Assembly: GCA_914767715.1 (NCBI GenBank)
Contig: OU612067.1
Coordinates: forward strand, 10,416,001 to 10,480,000
Length of the DNA stretch: 64,000 nucleotides
Reading direction: 5' to 3'
Source of the DNA: Membranipora membranacea
Taxonomy: Eukaryota > Bryozoa > Gymnolaemata > Cheilostomatida > Membraniporidae
Each line of letters starts with the position of its first letter. Within the stretch, counting starts at the first letter, position 1. The notes below the pieces were generated by a model. It was not told where the DNA came from. It was given only the letters and a program-made list of their open reading frames with translations, and did not search any database. Both the position numbers and the translations under genes were made by a program. Shown piece by piece: positions 36,097-49,347 of the stretch.

Positions 36097-37440
36097 GTAA
36101 CAAACACCAATCCTCACTCTGAGCATCTAAAAGCTCTTGGAGTTTGAATATTAAGGGATAAACAAATGATTATCTCCCCTTGCCAAAAGGGCAGACAACT
36201 TCTCAAAGTTCCACATATCACATGTTTATTTTCATTTAATTTTGTGAAACTTGCGTTTATATTTTGCATTTTATCGATTTATATATTTTATTGTCTTGCA
36301 TATTTAAGGCATTGAACACCTGTACTTTCATCAATATTTGATGAAACTAGGTAAAATCAAACATACCATTTGTTATCATAAATATTATTCAAGGCCAAAT
36401 AATCTCTGTGCAACAAGCCCATTTCTGCTATGGAAAGATGATTTTACTTCAACAGGGTTAATTTCAATGTCCAATAGTTTTTGTATTGTCCTTAAGAGAC
36501 TAACACATTCTTGGCTATCTCATTTTAGTGTTTCTAAGTTTAAATGGTTCTTCATTGCCTGAAGATCGCGTAGCCTGGTGTTATGTATAATATATAAAAC
36601 CTTCTAAACCATTGATAGAAAATGTTTTATTTACACTTCTAAAACCCTCATGAGCGACTAGATCAAAATCCATTCTCCACCTGCATACAGCAGCAAAGGC
36701 CAGATCAGGATCAGGCCTGCTGATTCTCTAGATACCAACTGTGAGATTGTTCCTTGGCGTCCTGGTCTCAAGTACAAACCTGTTAGTCCCAATCTAGGGT
36801 CCATTCAAACAGGGCAGTCACGACAGTTAGGAACATGCGCAGGAAAGAAACCATACGTTAACATGAACTCAATTATTTTTTCATGAGGGAGTGTTATTTT
36901 TTAATAGAGGTTATGGCCTTCTCATCTAGCAGAGTTACTGGCAGACTTTAACACAAGGTGTGGTATGATAAAGACCGTTTTCAAGAATTGGATTCGCTTT
37001 TGATAATTACACAAACAGCAGGTTCCTTGTTTGCCTGTCTACAAACCTCATGCACTTGACATGATGGAACAAAAGAGAAAATGCTAAGGGGTTTATAAAT
37101 TTGAGTTGACAAATCTCTAAAACCTGTGAAATCACATGTTGTCAAGAGTTGTCCCCTACTTTTTTGTAGGAGAGAACTCAATTCTCGAATGTTTTAAAAC
37201 CAGTTTATTTCCACTGGTTGCTGGTTGATGAGCAGAGATCTAATAATTGACTGATAATGGCCTATACTCTTAATCATGATCTATATGCCTTATAAGGTCA
37301 CCCGATAAACAATTCGGAGTCTGTTATTCGAAACTCTAATCCGATTTATATTTCTAACTAGTTCATTTATTTCTCTGACCCTGAAATTGGTCGAATAAGA
37401 TTTAGATCTGACCTGTCCTTCACTATGTTTCCATCGGATT
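36097..37440. other. 3' flank of R6 joined to a type B upstream block, no gene
   Basis: 36097-36550 matches the R3 3' flank (15625 onward). 36960-37440 matches the block upstream of type B genes (16620-17100), including the TTGTCAAGAGTTGTCCCC segment. No exon of a type B gene follows. Confidence 0.5.
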
Positions 37441-37744
37441 TAAGGCGAATCGATTCATCGGATTAGCATTAAGATTGACTTCCCGTATGCATTGGTATGT
37501 GTTTATTCATTCGGGAGACCTGGGTTTAAACCCCGACTATGGCAGATCTTTATTTATGTTTTTTCATCATGGAAATTGTAAAAATTCTTCATTCAATATG
37601 GGAGTGGACCACTCATTCGAAGCATGGAACCATAGTGATTGTAGGCTGCTGTCAGCAATCCTAAAACCACAACTTTCTCACTGGTATAAAATGGTAACAT
37701 TGTTTTAGTACACAATCATAGCTAAGCTATCATCAGTTAGATGA

Positions 37745-37985
37745 ATGCGCTAACGTTTCTTCTGAGCAGAAGACGTCTGTGGTCTCATCTATACTCATCT
37801 GTGCTTCTTGTGCGTTTCTGTGAATACATCGTAACAATAATACAGGTGCAGGGTGCTTTTGCTGGAACAAAAGAGAGGAGTAGAGAGATTAGTAGGTTTT
37901 GGTCAGGACGCCAGCTGCAGCAGCTCTGAAGGCGTCCACTGTGACCGCAGACGTCACACTTGGTGGCAAAGAGTTCCACAGGTTT
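37745..37985 (-). mobile_element. 3' end of a non-LTR retrotransposon
   Basis: On the minus strand the frame encodes LWNSLPPSV and then VDAFRAAAAGVLTKTY before a stop, the typical WNSLP end of a LINE reverse-transcriptase ORF. It interrupts sequence that is continuous in the R4 flank (GGGTTATCACATGGCATAAT, about 17203). Only the last fragment is present. Confidence 0.6.
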
Positions 37986-38164
37986 GGGTTATCACATGGC
38001 ATAATGACAAAAGATATTGCTCCCATATAGTGCAAACTAGGAATCACCACTTTCTCCTTCACTGATCCTTGACATCAAATTGTAACACATATTTGTGGAA
38101 TGACGCGGCTGAACAATGTTTGTCAGTTCGCCTGCTAACCACACTCAGGCCCGTAGTCCTAGAT

Positions 38165-39760
38165 GAGGCATAGGTAAGAAATACAGATCCTTACTCTGAG
38201 ACCTGAAATCTCTTGAAGCTTGAATATTAAGGGATACACACATGGTTATTACCCCTTACCAAAAGGACAGATAACACAAATTTCCCGGGTCTATTTTCAT
38301 TTAGTTTTGTGAAACTTGCGATAAAATTTTGTATTTTATTTCATTGCATATTTCAATCACTGAACCAATGCACTTTCATCATTTTTTGATAAAACTAGTA
38401 ACAGTCAAACATACTTTTTACCATCATATGGAGCATTTCTGACCAAAGTATCTCTGAGCAACAAACTCATGTTTGCTATTCTCATACTTCATGGACTTTT
38501 ATTGTCTAAATATGACACTGTTTCGCTGGTTTTAAAGTTTATAACCTTGGGACATGTGAGGATAATTTCAACCCATGATCTGTGAGTACAAACACATTAT
38601 TTTCTATTTACAATTGTAACCATATCAAACAAATAACACTTTCAGTCGCTTTAATTTTAAATTGAGGTTTTTCTGCTATGAAGATCATTTAACTTTGTGT
38701 TATATATATTATATATATATATATATATATATGTAACCGTTGAAATTGCTTGGGTTTAATTGCACAAAAACACAAAACCACTGATAGAAAATCTGGTATT
38801 TACACTTATCCAACTTTAATGCGATTGTTCAATCAGAGAGTCAGAGAGTCAGAAGCCAGATCGGTGGGGAAATCCACCCACTGCATGCATGAAGCAGCAA
38901 AGCCAGATTAGGATCTGGCCTGCCGTTCTACCAGATACCAATCTAGCCACAGGTGCTCCACAAGCCCAACTGTGAGATCACACTTCGGCCTGGTCGCTGG
39001 TGCAAACCTGTTAGTCTGTTGAAACAGGTCAATCAGGTTAGTCAGGGATATGCGCTCGGAAAGAAACAGTACATAGACATGGGCTCCATTATCTTCTATG
39101 TGGTTTTTTAGTGAAGGTTATACCCCTCTCATCTAGCGGATGTTCAACAGCAGGTATAATAAAGACTGTGTTCGAGAATTATATTTGCTTTTGATAATCA
39201 CACAAACATCAGATTGTTTGTCTGCCTGTCTAACTGGCGGGAGAACACAACCTAATGCATTGGACAAGCTAGGCCAAAACTTCCGCCCTCCAAAACAAAA
39301 AAAGATTATTAAGGGTTTATTATTTTGAGTTGACTTCCTTTTACAAATTTTTCCATATTCAAAACCTGTGAAAACACCTATTGTCAAGAGTTGTCCCCTT
39401 CTTTTTCAGAGGAGACAATTCTTTTCACAAATGCTTTAAACCTAATAATTCTAATAACTGGCTGATAATGACCATTATCTCTTATTCATGAACTATGCGC
39501 CCAAAAATTAAAATCAGCTTGCCTTCCTGCCTTGCGAGGGTACATAGTAATAATTCGGGGTCTATCATCCGGAACTCTAATCCAAAAATCACAACTTCCT
39601 CTTTAGTATAAAATTGTGCCACCTTTTAAAGACTATCAAAGCTTGATAACATGTCTGCAAATTCAATCACAGCAGTATGGTAAGTGCGCTGTTTGGGTGA
39701 TTACATGGCATGATGACATAATGACATAATGTCTGCTCCTACACAGCTCAGGGCATATAA
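38165..39760. other. Relic duplicate of the R6 downstream block (lost array gene)
   Basis: About 38165-38650 repeats the 3' flank of class II genes starting just after the stop-codon position. 39170-39760 repeats the type B upstream block. Neither is attached to any exon. A (TA)n run lies at about 38700-38735. Confidence 0.5.
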
Positions 39761-39833
39761 GGTAATTTTGTGAACCCGAGTTATCTCCACATCTCGAAAA
39801 GGCCAAAATTCATATAAATTATAAAGCGAAAAA

Positions 39834-41512
39834 CTTCTTTTGTGGCTGGCATCAAAACTTATCAAGCTACAGACCTCAAATTTTCAGGACACACTCACAA
39901 ACTGTGTATTTCTTTGCCCCCCATGAAAGTGGAATAATTGTATACATAAGCCGGCAGCAGGGCAGCAATTTATATCATTTTTTAACCGTTTTCCGTAAAG
40001 CTTTCGATATGTTGGTAGATATTTTCCTTGTTTACTAAAGAAAATAACCACTATGTTCCTCAGAAGATGAGCAATCCAATGATATAAAAATCTGTGGTGT
40101 CAGACCATTTGAAGCCATGCTGCTGCTCAAAAGAAAATGCGCTTCTACATTATTTTATTGATTAGCGATGATTTAGCTGTGCACAAATATGCTGATTGTG
40201 TGTGTATTCATCATCAGTAATGTAATGTAATTATTGTAACACAGAATTCATGCTCCACTAAATTTAAGGCAGACACTCTTATTATGATACAACATGTCTG
40301 TGTAGCTCAGTGGATAATTCTCAATTTCGTCAACGCAGAGCTCTGGGTTTGAGTTGGTGCCAAATTTTTTAAACTCTCAATATGGCTATAAATCATAATG
40401 ATTGTAAAGAGGAATCCTTTTTTGTTGCAAACAAAATAAGTTGTCGAGCTACAGACCTCAGATTTTCAGATCATACTCAAAAAATGCCCGCCATGAAAAT
40501 GGAGTAGTTGCATACATATGCCGGCAGCAGGGCAGCAATTTTATCATTTTCAAACTGTTTTCACTAAAGCTCTCGAAATGTTGGAAGATGTTTTCCTGTT
40601 TTACTAAAAAAATTAACACTATGTTCCTCGGGAGATGAGGAATCCAATGATATAAAAATTTGTGCTGTCATACCTTTAGAAGTTATGCTGCTGCTCAAAA
40701 GATAATTTGGCTACACATTGTTTTACTGATTTGTGATGCTTTAGAAAAAGCTTCTTTTGTAGCTGGCATAAGAAAATATTGAGCTACAGACCTCAGATTT
40801 TCAGGACACACTCACAAACTGTGTATTTCTTTGCCCCCCATGAAAGTGGAATAATGTCATACATAAGCCGGCAGCAGGGCAGCAATTAATATAATTTTTT
40901 AACTGTTTTCCATAAAGCTTTCGATATGTTGGTAGATATTTTCCTTGTTTACTAAAGAAAATAACCACTGTGTTCCTCAGTAGATGAGCAATCCAATGAT
41001 ATAAAAATTTGTGGTGTCAGACCATTCGAAGCCATGCTGCTGCTCAAAAGAAAATGTGCCTACACATTATTTTACTGATTTGTGATGCTTTAGAGAAAGC
41101 TTCTTTTGTAGCTGGCATAAGCAATTATTGAGCTACAGACCTCAGATTTTCAGGACACACTCACAAACTGTGAATTTCTTTGCCCCCATGAAAGTGGAAT
41201 AATTGCATACATAAGCCGGCAGCAGGGCAGCAATTTATATCATTTTTTAACTGTTTTCCATAAAGCTTTCGATATGTTAATAGATATTTTCCTTGTTTAC
41301 TAAAAAAAATAACCACTGTGTTCCTCAGAAGATGAGCAATCCAATGATATAAAAATTTGTGGTGTCAGACCATTCGAAGCCATGCTGCTGCTAAAAAGAA
41401 AATGTGCCTACACATTATTTTACTGATTTGTGACGCTTTAGAGAAAGCTTCTTTTGTAGCTGGCATAATAAGCAATTATTGAGCTACAGACCTCAGATTT
41501 TCAGGACATACA
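39834..41512. repeat. Tandem repeat, period about 340-350 bp, four full copies and one partial
   Basis: Copies begin at about 39834, 40412, 40751, 41100 and 41448 with CTTCTTTTGT(A/G)GCTGGCAT. Each contains GCCGGCAGCAGGGCAGCAAT and CAATCCAATGATATAAAAAT. The second copy is diverged, and about 235 bases of other sequence (with a tRNA-like stretch at 40294) separate the first two. No long ORF. It may be a short satellite. Confidence 0.8.
40294..40365 (+). repeat. tRNA-like sequence
   Basis: A box-like TGTAGCTCAGTGGATAA and a weak B box GGGTTTGAGTTGG about 45 bases later. The stems do not pair well, so a decayed tRNA or SINE head is more likely than a working tRNA gene. Confidence 0.3.
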
Positions 41513-44500
41513 CTGAGTTTCATGCCCCATATATCATTACCCAACCAGCAACATTATCGTATAATTAACCCTGCCTGCCAAATGAACTACATTCATTATT
41601 GCTATTGTATTGTTATAGTATAATCCTTTACAGTTCTAGCCCAGTTCTAGTCAATATTATATAATTGGATTGACATTGTATTCAATGAGTTTGTATTTAG
41701 ATGACCAGGCAAGTTAGCTGCTACAATGAAAGCATTCCATTTGAATTGTCCTCCTCACAATTTTTGTAAGCACAGAAAACTCTTAGTATTGAGTATGATG
41801 AGCCGACAAAATACCTATGTTCAACTCTTCTGTGTTGTACTGTAGGCCTACCCTAAGCTAAATCTTGTGCAATCTGAGAATGTAGGCAGCAACTGCATAA
41901 ATAGAATACATCAGCTAAATTATGCTAGCAGAATTATCACAAAACTTTGCTACTAATAAAAAAGTACAACATCGCTCACCAGCTGAGCGAGGATCTACTT
42001 TGTATTAATCGCCCTACATGCCTAAGTGGAGAAAAGTGATATGCGAATGAGGCCATATTCTCCACAGAACTACAGAAAATATGCTGACTGATGCTAGAAA
42101 ACAACTTGGTGTCAAATCATGCAGTATTAATACTGATTATTGGCGTAGTCTTAATCTACGAGATTGAATGGCTCTGAGCAAGGATTTAGCTCTGAATGCT
42201 ATGGTATGTGGGTAGAGAGAGGCAAAGGTAAATCTATTGTAAACCTGGTATAAAGTCATTACCTGTCTACAAAGGAGCTCTTGATGTTAAACTTTATCAT
42301 TCCCAGCCATCTCAGTTATATGGTGTACAGGAAGCAATTGTGGCATTTTTCTCTCATTCTTGGATGGTAGTTCCCTAGCAGGTGTTGGCACTAGTACAGA
42401 TAGTATTTAAATGCTAGTGACAAGACAACAACGTTTACAGTAATACATTTTAAGCTGTCAGCTTGTGTGCCACAAGCAGGGAGGTTAGCCTTTAACAGGC
42501 ATAATGACTTAATTACCTCAATATTCTTTGTCAAAATTTTTAATTATAGAATTAATTGTCGCTGGTAGTTAATCCTACACACACATTCCATTGCACTTGT
42601 AACAAGTCATCATGACACACTTGTGGAATTAGAGAGACAGGATGTCATCGTAAGCTGACCTAACTTCCTGTCTTTTGCTGCTGATAATGAATGCGATGAG
42701 TTTTTAATTTTGCGAATGTACATGTTTACAATGATGGTTGTTTTGGTGAAAGTACAATCATGATCATTCTTTGACAGAAGAGTGAGGGGGCGGGAAGTTT
42801 TAACCTTTTATGAAAAATACTAGATGGTTGACCAAATTCCATTTGTATATTTCCATCAAATTATTTCACCAAACTCTGCTTCCAAGCTCATCATAGTACA
42901 GAGTAACTATGCCAAAAATGAGATTGCTTTGCAAAAAATTCTCTTGCGCCCTTATTATCCGGTATTTGCAACCATGTTTCATTGATTTTCCTCTGCTACT
43001 TGGTCAACTACAAGAGCTGAGCCAGACACAACATACAGTGGTTGTATCTGGCTCAGCTCTTGATAAACTGCTGCTAGCTCATTACGATAATCTGTGTGTT
43101 TACCCAAAGGGTTAACCAATTTTTAAATCTACTGGTACCTTTTAAGTTCTGTGCAGGTTGCCTATGAATGGCAATGTCAACAAAATTAACATTCTGACTG
43201 GCTTATCTTGATTATGACTTCATGGGTAAACAACTTGGATAACAGCAATACATCCAATTATGCTTGAACTCAGCTGCTTGGCTAAGATGTTGATGTCAAG
43301 TAAAAGGTAAACAATTGGCAAATAGACACTGAGAATCTTGTTCAATTCAATAAGCTAATCCCATTGAAAGTGATCAGGCAGATTGAACTGTACATTGTAG
43401 CCATTGAATGCATGCATTGAAAAGTTTGGTGTGTTGAACAGGTTTATCAATGAATATCAAGACTGATTTCACCAACCTACTCCAGATTAATACAATTTTC
43501 AACTAAAAAGGTTTAATTTTTTTAACATTTCATTTCAAATCAATTGCATGTAATTGAGTGATGTGGCTAGTATCGGGCAAAACAACATCGATGCATCAGT
43601 TCCATGTGGTCTACCAAATACATTTCCTAGAAGTTTCGACCATTACGACAGGATTTCCACAATGCAGCTATAGTCTGGAGTTCCAATCAAGGAGTACTTT
43701 TACTCCTTGTTCCAATAATTTCAACAAATTCCTGCCAAAGGAATACCCACACTGATATTCATTCTGTTATATATGAGACCGGTAGCTTAGACAGGTGGCT
43801 GGGTTGCCAGATTAGGGGCTTGTAGGGCCATTACATCAGTTAAGATTTAGAGCGATAAATAATTGCCTGGACAGTCTTGTAGCAGATAATCTTTCAAAGC
43901 TATCAGCTTAATATTATCGCCTGCATTGATATATTTAGAATTTACAGTGACCATCAGACATTCCGTACAAACGAGTTCTATTGTGTCATTGAACTATAGG
44001 TCTGTTTGATCAAGAAGTAACAGGGGAAGCTGTTACTCCTTGGTTTGATTTACCCTTGCTTCTCTCTACCCACATTCCATAAAATTCAGAGCTTGCGCTC
44101 CATGCCCAGAACATCTTCAGCTAACAAACAGCTTATGAAAGCCATCCACGCTAAAAAATCCCGAGGAGCGTAGATTAACCCTTAGTGTGTCATCTATATA
44201 ATCCCTCTGGTTAGCTATTCTTGTTGAAATTCCTAAAAATGATAAGGGGTTGTAAAAATTGATATATCTTAAAATCTAGAGGGTGTAGAAGGAAAGTTTA
44301 AATAAACTTCTTCTAAACAAGATTCCTGATCTATCTATATAACTTTTAACCACCCAGCAATAACAGAAATGATTGATGAGGTATTGAAACACACAAAAAA
44401 GTGTACAACTAGACTTATTTTGTATATATCTGAACACAAATACTCTCACACCGGTCTTACAGAGTCATAATTTGTACCACTGGACAGGGAATTTTGTTTA

Positions 44501-45580
44501 GATGAGAAATAAAAAAATAACTAACTCTTTACGAGCAATGATACTACCATGGTGATGATTATAGCAAGGAGGGTTCAATATTAGCAAAGTTTATGCAAGC
44601 AGTGCCATCGTACTATAAACCTCTATCAATTGGTAAGCTGCTTTGTACTAATTTCTAAAAATTATTAAACTGCCTTGTACTAACTACTAACCAGGATAGT
44701 AGTCTTGGACCTCACTAACCAAAAAATGTGTACTAGCAGCACCGATTCCCACCTAACTGCAACCCTCTATGAGCCATAAGAAGCTTAACACAGGGATAAA
44801 CCGACTTGTAAATTTGCCTGCCATTGCTAAACACAATGCCTGAGAAACCATTCTGTGATCAATGAAGAGGGAGTTCATTGCTATCATCAAACCTCAATAT
44901 GTACATGTGTGCGCTATACAAATGACACTTCTTGTTTCGGACATACAGAGGTAGACCGACCCTCTCACCAACCTCAACCGGACTCACCAACACAGTTCAG
45001 TGACAACGACAACCAAATGTATCATCTAATGATATATGACAAGATGTAAGATCAGTGCATCAACATGAACCTAGTGCTCAGCCTATTTGTCGAGTGATGA
45101 ACCTTTTGATCATGTTTTGGAAATTAATTGAAAGCTGTTTATTTTAAAAAACAAGTCGTACTCATTGTACTCTTAAATATAACTGATATACATGTTAATC
45201 CACAGTAGGAATACCTGCATTGAACTTAAGTTCACTGATACCTGAATAGGATGCAAAGCATTGGAATGAAAAATTATGAATAATCGACGAGGTGAGAGCA
45301 ATAAACTGTCAAAAAAAAATTGAATCAGTAGAAAATACTAAAAAGTTTAGATGTTATTCTTGCATATGTTAACCCACAAAACATTGGCATTCACAATCAA
45401 CAACCCTAGAAGGCCTCCTGCGATTGTCAACAGGATAATAAAATACCAGTAGGCGCAAGAAATGCCCTAAAGTCAATTGATATATCAATACAAATGTGAA
45501 CACTGAACAGCTTGAAACTTTGATAAAATGAGAGCATGTGCCCATCCCATTCAATTATCATATGGGGAAAGTTTATGTGG
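41513..45580. other. Gene-poor stretch
   Basis: I see no exon, RNA gene or recognisable element except a 22-bp-arm hairpin at 43011-43062. Open frames are short and lack domain signatures. Confidence 0.4.
43011..43062. repeat. Inverted repeat, 22-bp arms, 8-base loop
   Basis: CAAGAGCTGAGCCAGACACAAC pairs with the arm at 43041-43062 with one mismatch. Confidence 0.7.
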
Positions 45581-48500
45581 CACTACTTTTTGATCTATCG
45601 ATTCAACAGTGTGCAGTGACAACATAGTGCTGCGCAGATATAAGAGTGTGACTTTTGTGACAGTTCACTATCGGAGGAGGTGCTCATGGTGCATATTTTA
45701 TGTGTCATGACTGGTGTCCGCTCTATACCACCATGAGTCTCAATTGTAGTCTGAAAAGAAGAAAAATGTATATCAATCACCGTGTCATACTTTCAGAGCG
45801 ATTGTGGCTAAATTAGGGGGAGGGTGTCAACGTGTCGCTGGCTAAAGTATCCTCAATTTGATATACTTGGTATATTCCATATTTACCGCAACCCATCACC
45901 AAAAAAAACTATATATAATACGCGTCTTAGTGATGTAGCAACAATCATGAATCAGAGGATTACATTGTTTGACATAATAATTTTGCTGGTGACTCCCAAA
46001 ATATTGATAGATAAGCATTGGTGATCATTCAAGCCCATACATACCTTGGGTGGGGGGGGGGGGTATTTGTCCCTGGTGTCTCCACAACTTCAGTTCCAAG
46101 TGTAACAAAGAGAGCATCAGCAGAGTGTGCTTGTTTGAAGCTGGAGTTATTGGTGGTGGGTGACAAGGTGTGAGAAATCTGCTGAGTATGATGCTCTGTC
46201 GTATATCTTCTGAGTCACTGTCCCCATTCTACGTTCACTCCTCCAAATAGTAAAACTGTAAAAAATAATCTTGTGTGTAGAAATTTCATGATGTGAAGTC
46301 AAAACAACGGTAAGATTGTTGTAGAAAAAAATTATGTGCGGAGTTTGGGACACCATATATGAGTATATCTGTGAGAAATGACCTCCTGACAGCTATCTAT
46401 TGTACGCCGTCTATAGAATATGATGAAGCTATGACTGACCACTAAACTCCGAATTGAGATGTATGTAGGCCCACGCGGCCACATCAAAACAGCACTTTTT
46501 GAAGTACCATACTATCACAAAAGACAAAAGTATGCAAAGCGAAAGCAGATATAATATATATAAGCTCAGTGTCAGGCCCAAGGTGAAACAACACTAGCAA
46601 ATACTCACTCCGATGGTTTGTTCAAAAGCTTCAGGTGTCATACAATAACCCCCCCCCCCCCTCCTAATTCCCTTCTTACAGAGGCACTGTTGAAGTTTAG
46701 ATCAGAGTACACAATATGACGCAAAAATCATGGCTCAGAATAATTCATTTTAGCAATCAGGAGTGGGGAAACTTTTCAATATGGAGCAGCGTTGGTTGGG
46801 TGGTTGGCCATCAATAATGTTAAGTTGGTTGGATGAAGACATATTTCTTCTTTCTTTGATCCAGAACCATTACAAGTTCTGTGATAAATGCCTACATTTC
46901 AAGTTCCTCCCATTTTACTGGTGACACCAGAAGCGAATCCAAATGCAGAAAAATTGGATAAAACGATAGGGATAATGACATAACATACACTGTGACATTG
47001 CATTGACTAGATTGGAAAGCAAGCACTATGTGCTCGACATCTACTTGACTCTTTGTCAGGTTATTTACTGAGCATGGTGACAAAAAGTAAAACATTCTCT
47101 ACCTCAAGAAAAATTTTAATCTAATTTGCATATATTTGGAGCTGCTCCCCCTCCAGCCATCAACACCAGACAACATCGTTTTACTTGGATTTTACTAGGA
47201 TTGGAACAACCGGAAATGCAGGGGTGAAAATATTTTAATTGACATACAACTTATATTATAATCATGTGAGAATTTGCCAACAGCATTTACAGCCATGCTT
47301 TTTTTATTGCTATTCAGCAGACTGTTAGTACTACAATGGTTGTCTGCACTTAGTTTTTGTAATAGAGGAGAACTCCGAAGGCACTTGGGTGCCTTTCTCA
47401 AGAATTGGATGTGACAACCCTGTCACAACCATCCAATGAGCTCATTAAAACCCAAGTATCTTAAAACTTTGAACGTGAGGTCACCCACTGGAAGTTAATG
47501 TCAAGTGACGGAGTTGAGAAAATGTTGGCTAGCCATAATTTTATTACTTCAAGCCATTTTCTCGAAATGCAAACTTTTCCTATTGAACTAACATTACTCC
47601 ACTAGAGTAGCCCCATCATGTAAGTGGGGTCCAATGGTATTGAAGTAACTCACGGTTTAATCTTCTGGCAATTTCTGGTGGGAAGCCATGGTTTATTAAC
47701 TACTGAATACCATCAAATCATCTTCTAAAACCACATATTATATATATATACGGGTGTGAATATTGAGTTTTTTGAGATATTCATATATCACTCTAAATAC
47801 AATAGGACGATAAACTTGATATTACATAATATTCAGGATAGTTGTCTAAAGATGATTTGCAGTAAATTACTCCTCTAGCGGAGGTGGGAGTCTATATGAA
47901 GAAATGAGAGCAAATGTTAGCTTGCTTTAAATGTAGCTATTTGTGAATTTTCCCTGCTGCAAATACTTAACTCTCTTAGGGTATACACAATGTTACATTG
48001 ACTGCCAGCAACTCACATTTCGGCACATATTATATAATATATTGACTATGGACCAAATTTGTTTCCCCTGAAACAGCTGAGGTCGGCTCAACAAATATGA
48101 ATGGCTGAGGATGAATTTTTTTTCGCAATTCTTAGTTTTGGATTTTTTTACCAGATGTATTATTACTGACGAAAACCGTGTAAGACCTCTTTATTTCACC
48201 CTATCTAGATATGAAGTTAGGGCACTGAGATCATTGCATTTGGAGCCGGATTCTAACATTTTAACAAATTACAAATAACACAACACTTAAAAACCAAAAT
48301 CACAATCTGATCGCTCACCAGGTGAGTGAGCAATACCTGCTAGGGGTCTCACTTTCAAATTGATCAGTCAATGATTGAACTATATACATTCTGAGCGAGC
48401 GATTTGGGAGTGATGTTGTCTAATTGAACGACCAAGTGGGCAATAATTTCGAGTGATGCGATAGTGATAATTTACTTTAGTAAAGTATCGCTCTTTCTAA

Positions 48501-48583
48501 TTGAAAGACACCCCTGATTGGCAAACTACAGAAGGCTACTAGTAGTGATAATAACTAACAGTTACTAGCTAGACTTCTTAGTT

Positions 48584-48654
48584 AGTCTACTCATTCTTCA
48601 CAACTGAGTAGTAGAGTACTACTCTACTACTCAGTCGTGAAGAATGAGTAGACT
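48584..48654. repeat. 71-bp near-perfect palindrome
   Basis: 35-base arms around a single central base, one mismatch. The left part and its flank (48519-48620) recur at about 51739-51836 without the right arm, so it belongs to a dispersed repeat. Confidence 0.8.
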
Positions 48655-49238
48655 TACAGAGTAGTGTGAGAGTAGCTTACCACTTTATCTGATGAATACT
48701 TGTTCTTCCTACACTAACTGCCTTCAAGTTGTTTGACGCGGTAGTCAAATGTCAATAGATGCCAACATCCTGCTAATCCAATGCCTCAGGTACGTTCTAA
48801 AATGAAAGGTACAGTAATCAAAATCAAGCAGATATAATGTTCATAAAAAGTTCCATAGAGGAGTAAAGTATTCATAGGAGGAAATTTTCTTCATTTTGCG
48901 CAGGCTTGAAAAAGCTAACTTCAAGAGTAGCAAACATGCACCCACCCTTTTTTTCTTTTTATGGACTTCTACCTTCACTAGCCAAAATTTAATGCTAGCT
49001 TACATTAAGTCATCTCAAGACTAGCTAAACTAAACTTTAGCTAATACTTACTCCCAAGGCTATACGTTTAGTTGACTATAAATTAGAAACAAGTTTTATG
49101 CTGTTTAATTTTTTTTAGGGCCTGTGACCTAGAATTACCCACACACCAACATATGTTGGGAAGTTAAATGCCCCATGATAACCACAATCGAACAATTGAC
49201 AATACTTTAAGAGACAGATTTCATTATCATTTCATTCA

Positions 49239-49347
49239 CCCCCCCCCCCCCTTCCTTCACCTGCAATCTACCTTATCAATCTAATTAGTTAACCACTAAT
49301 CAGGTTGATAAGGTAGATAGCAGGTGAAGGGAGGGAGGGAGGGGGGT
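49239..49347. repeat. About 110-bp imperfect palindrome with C-run and G-run ends
   Basis: CCTTCACCTGCAATCTACC at the left pairs with GGTAGATAGCAGGTGAAGG at the right. The pairing extends inward through ATCTAATTAGT/ACTAATCAGGT, and outward a 13-base C run faces a G-rich tract. Foldback-like. Confidence 0.7.
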
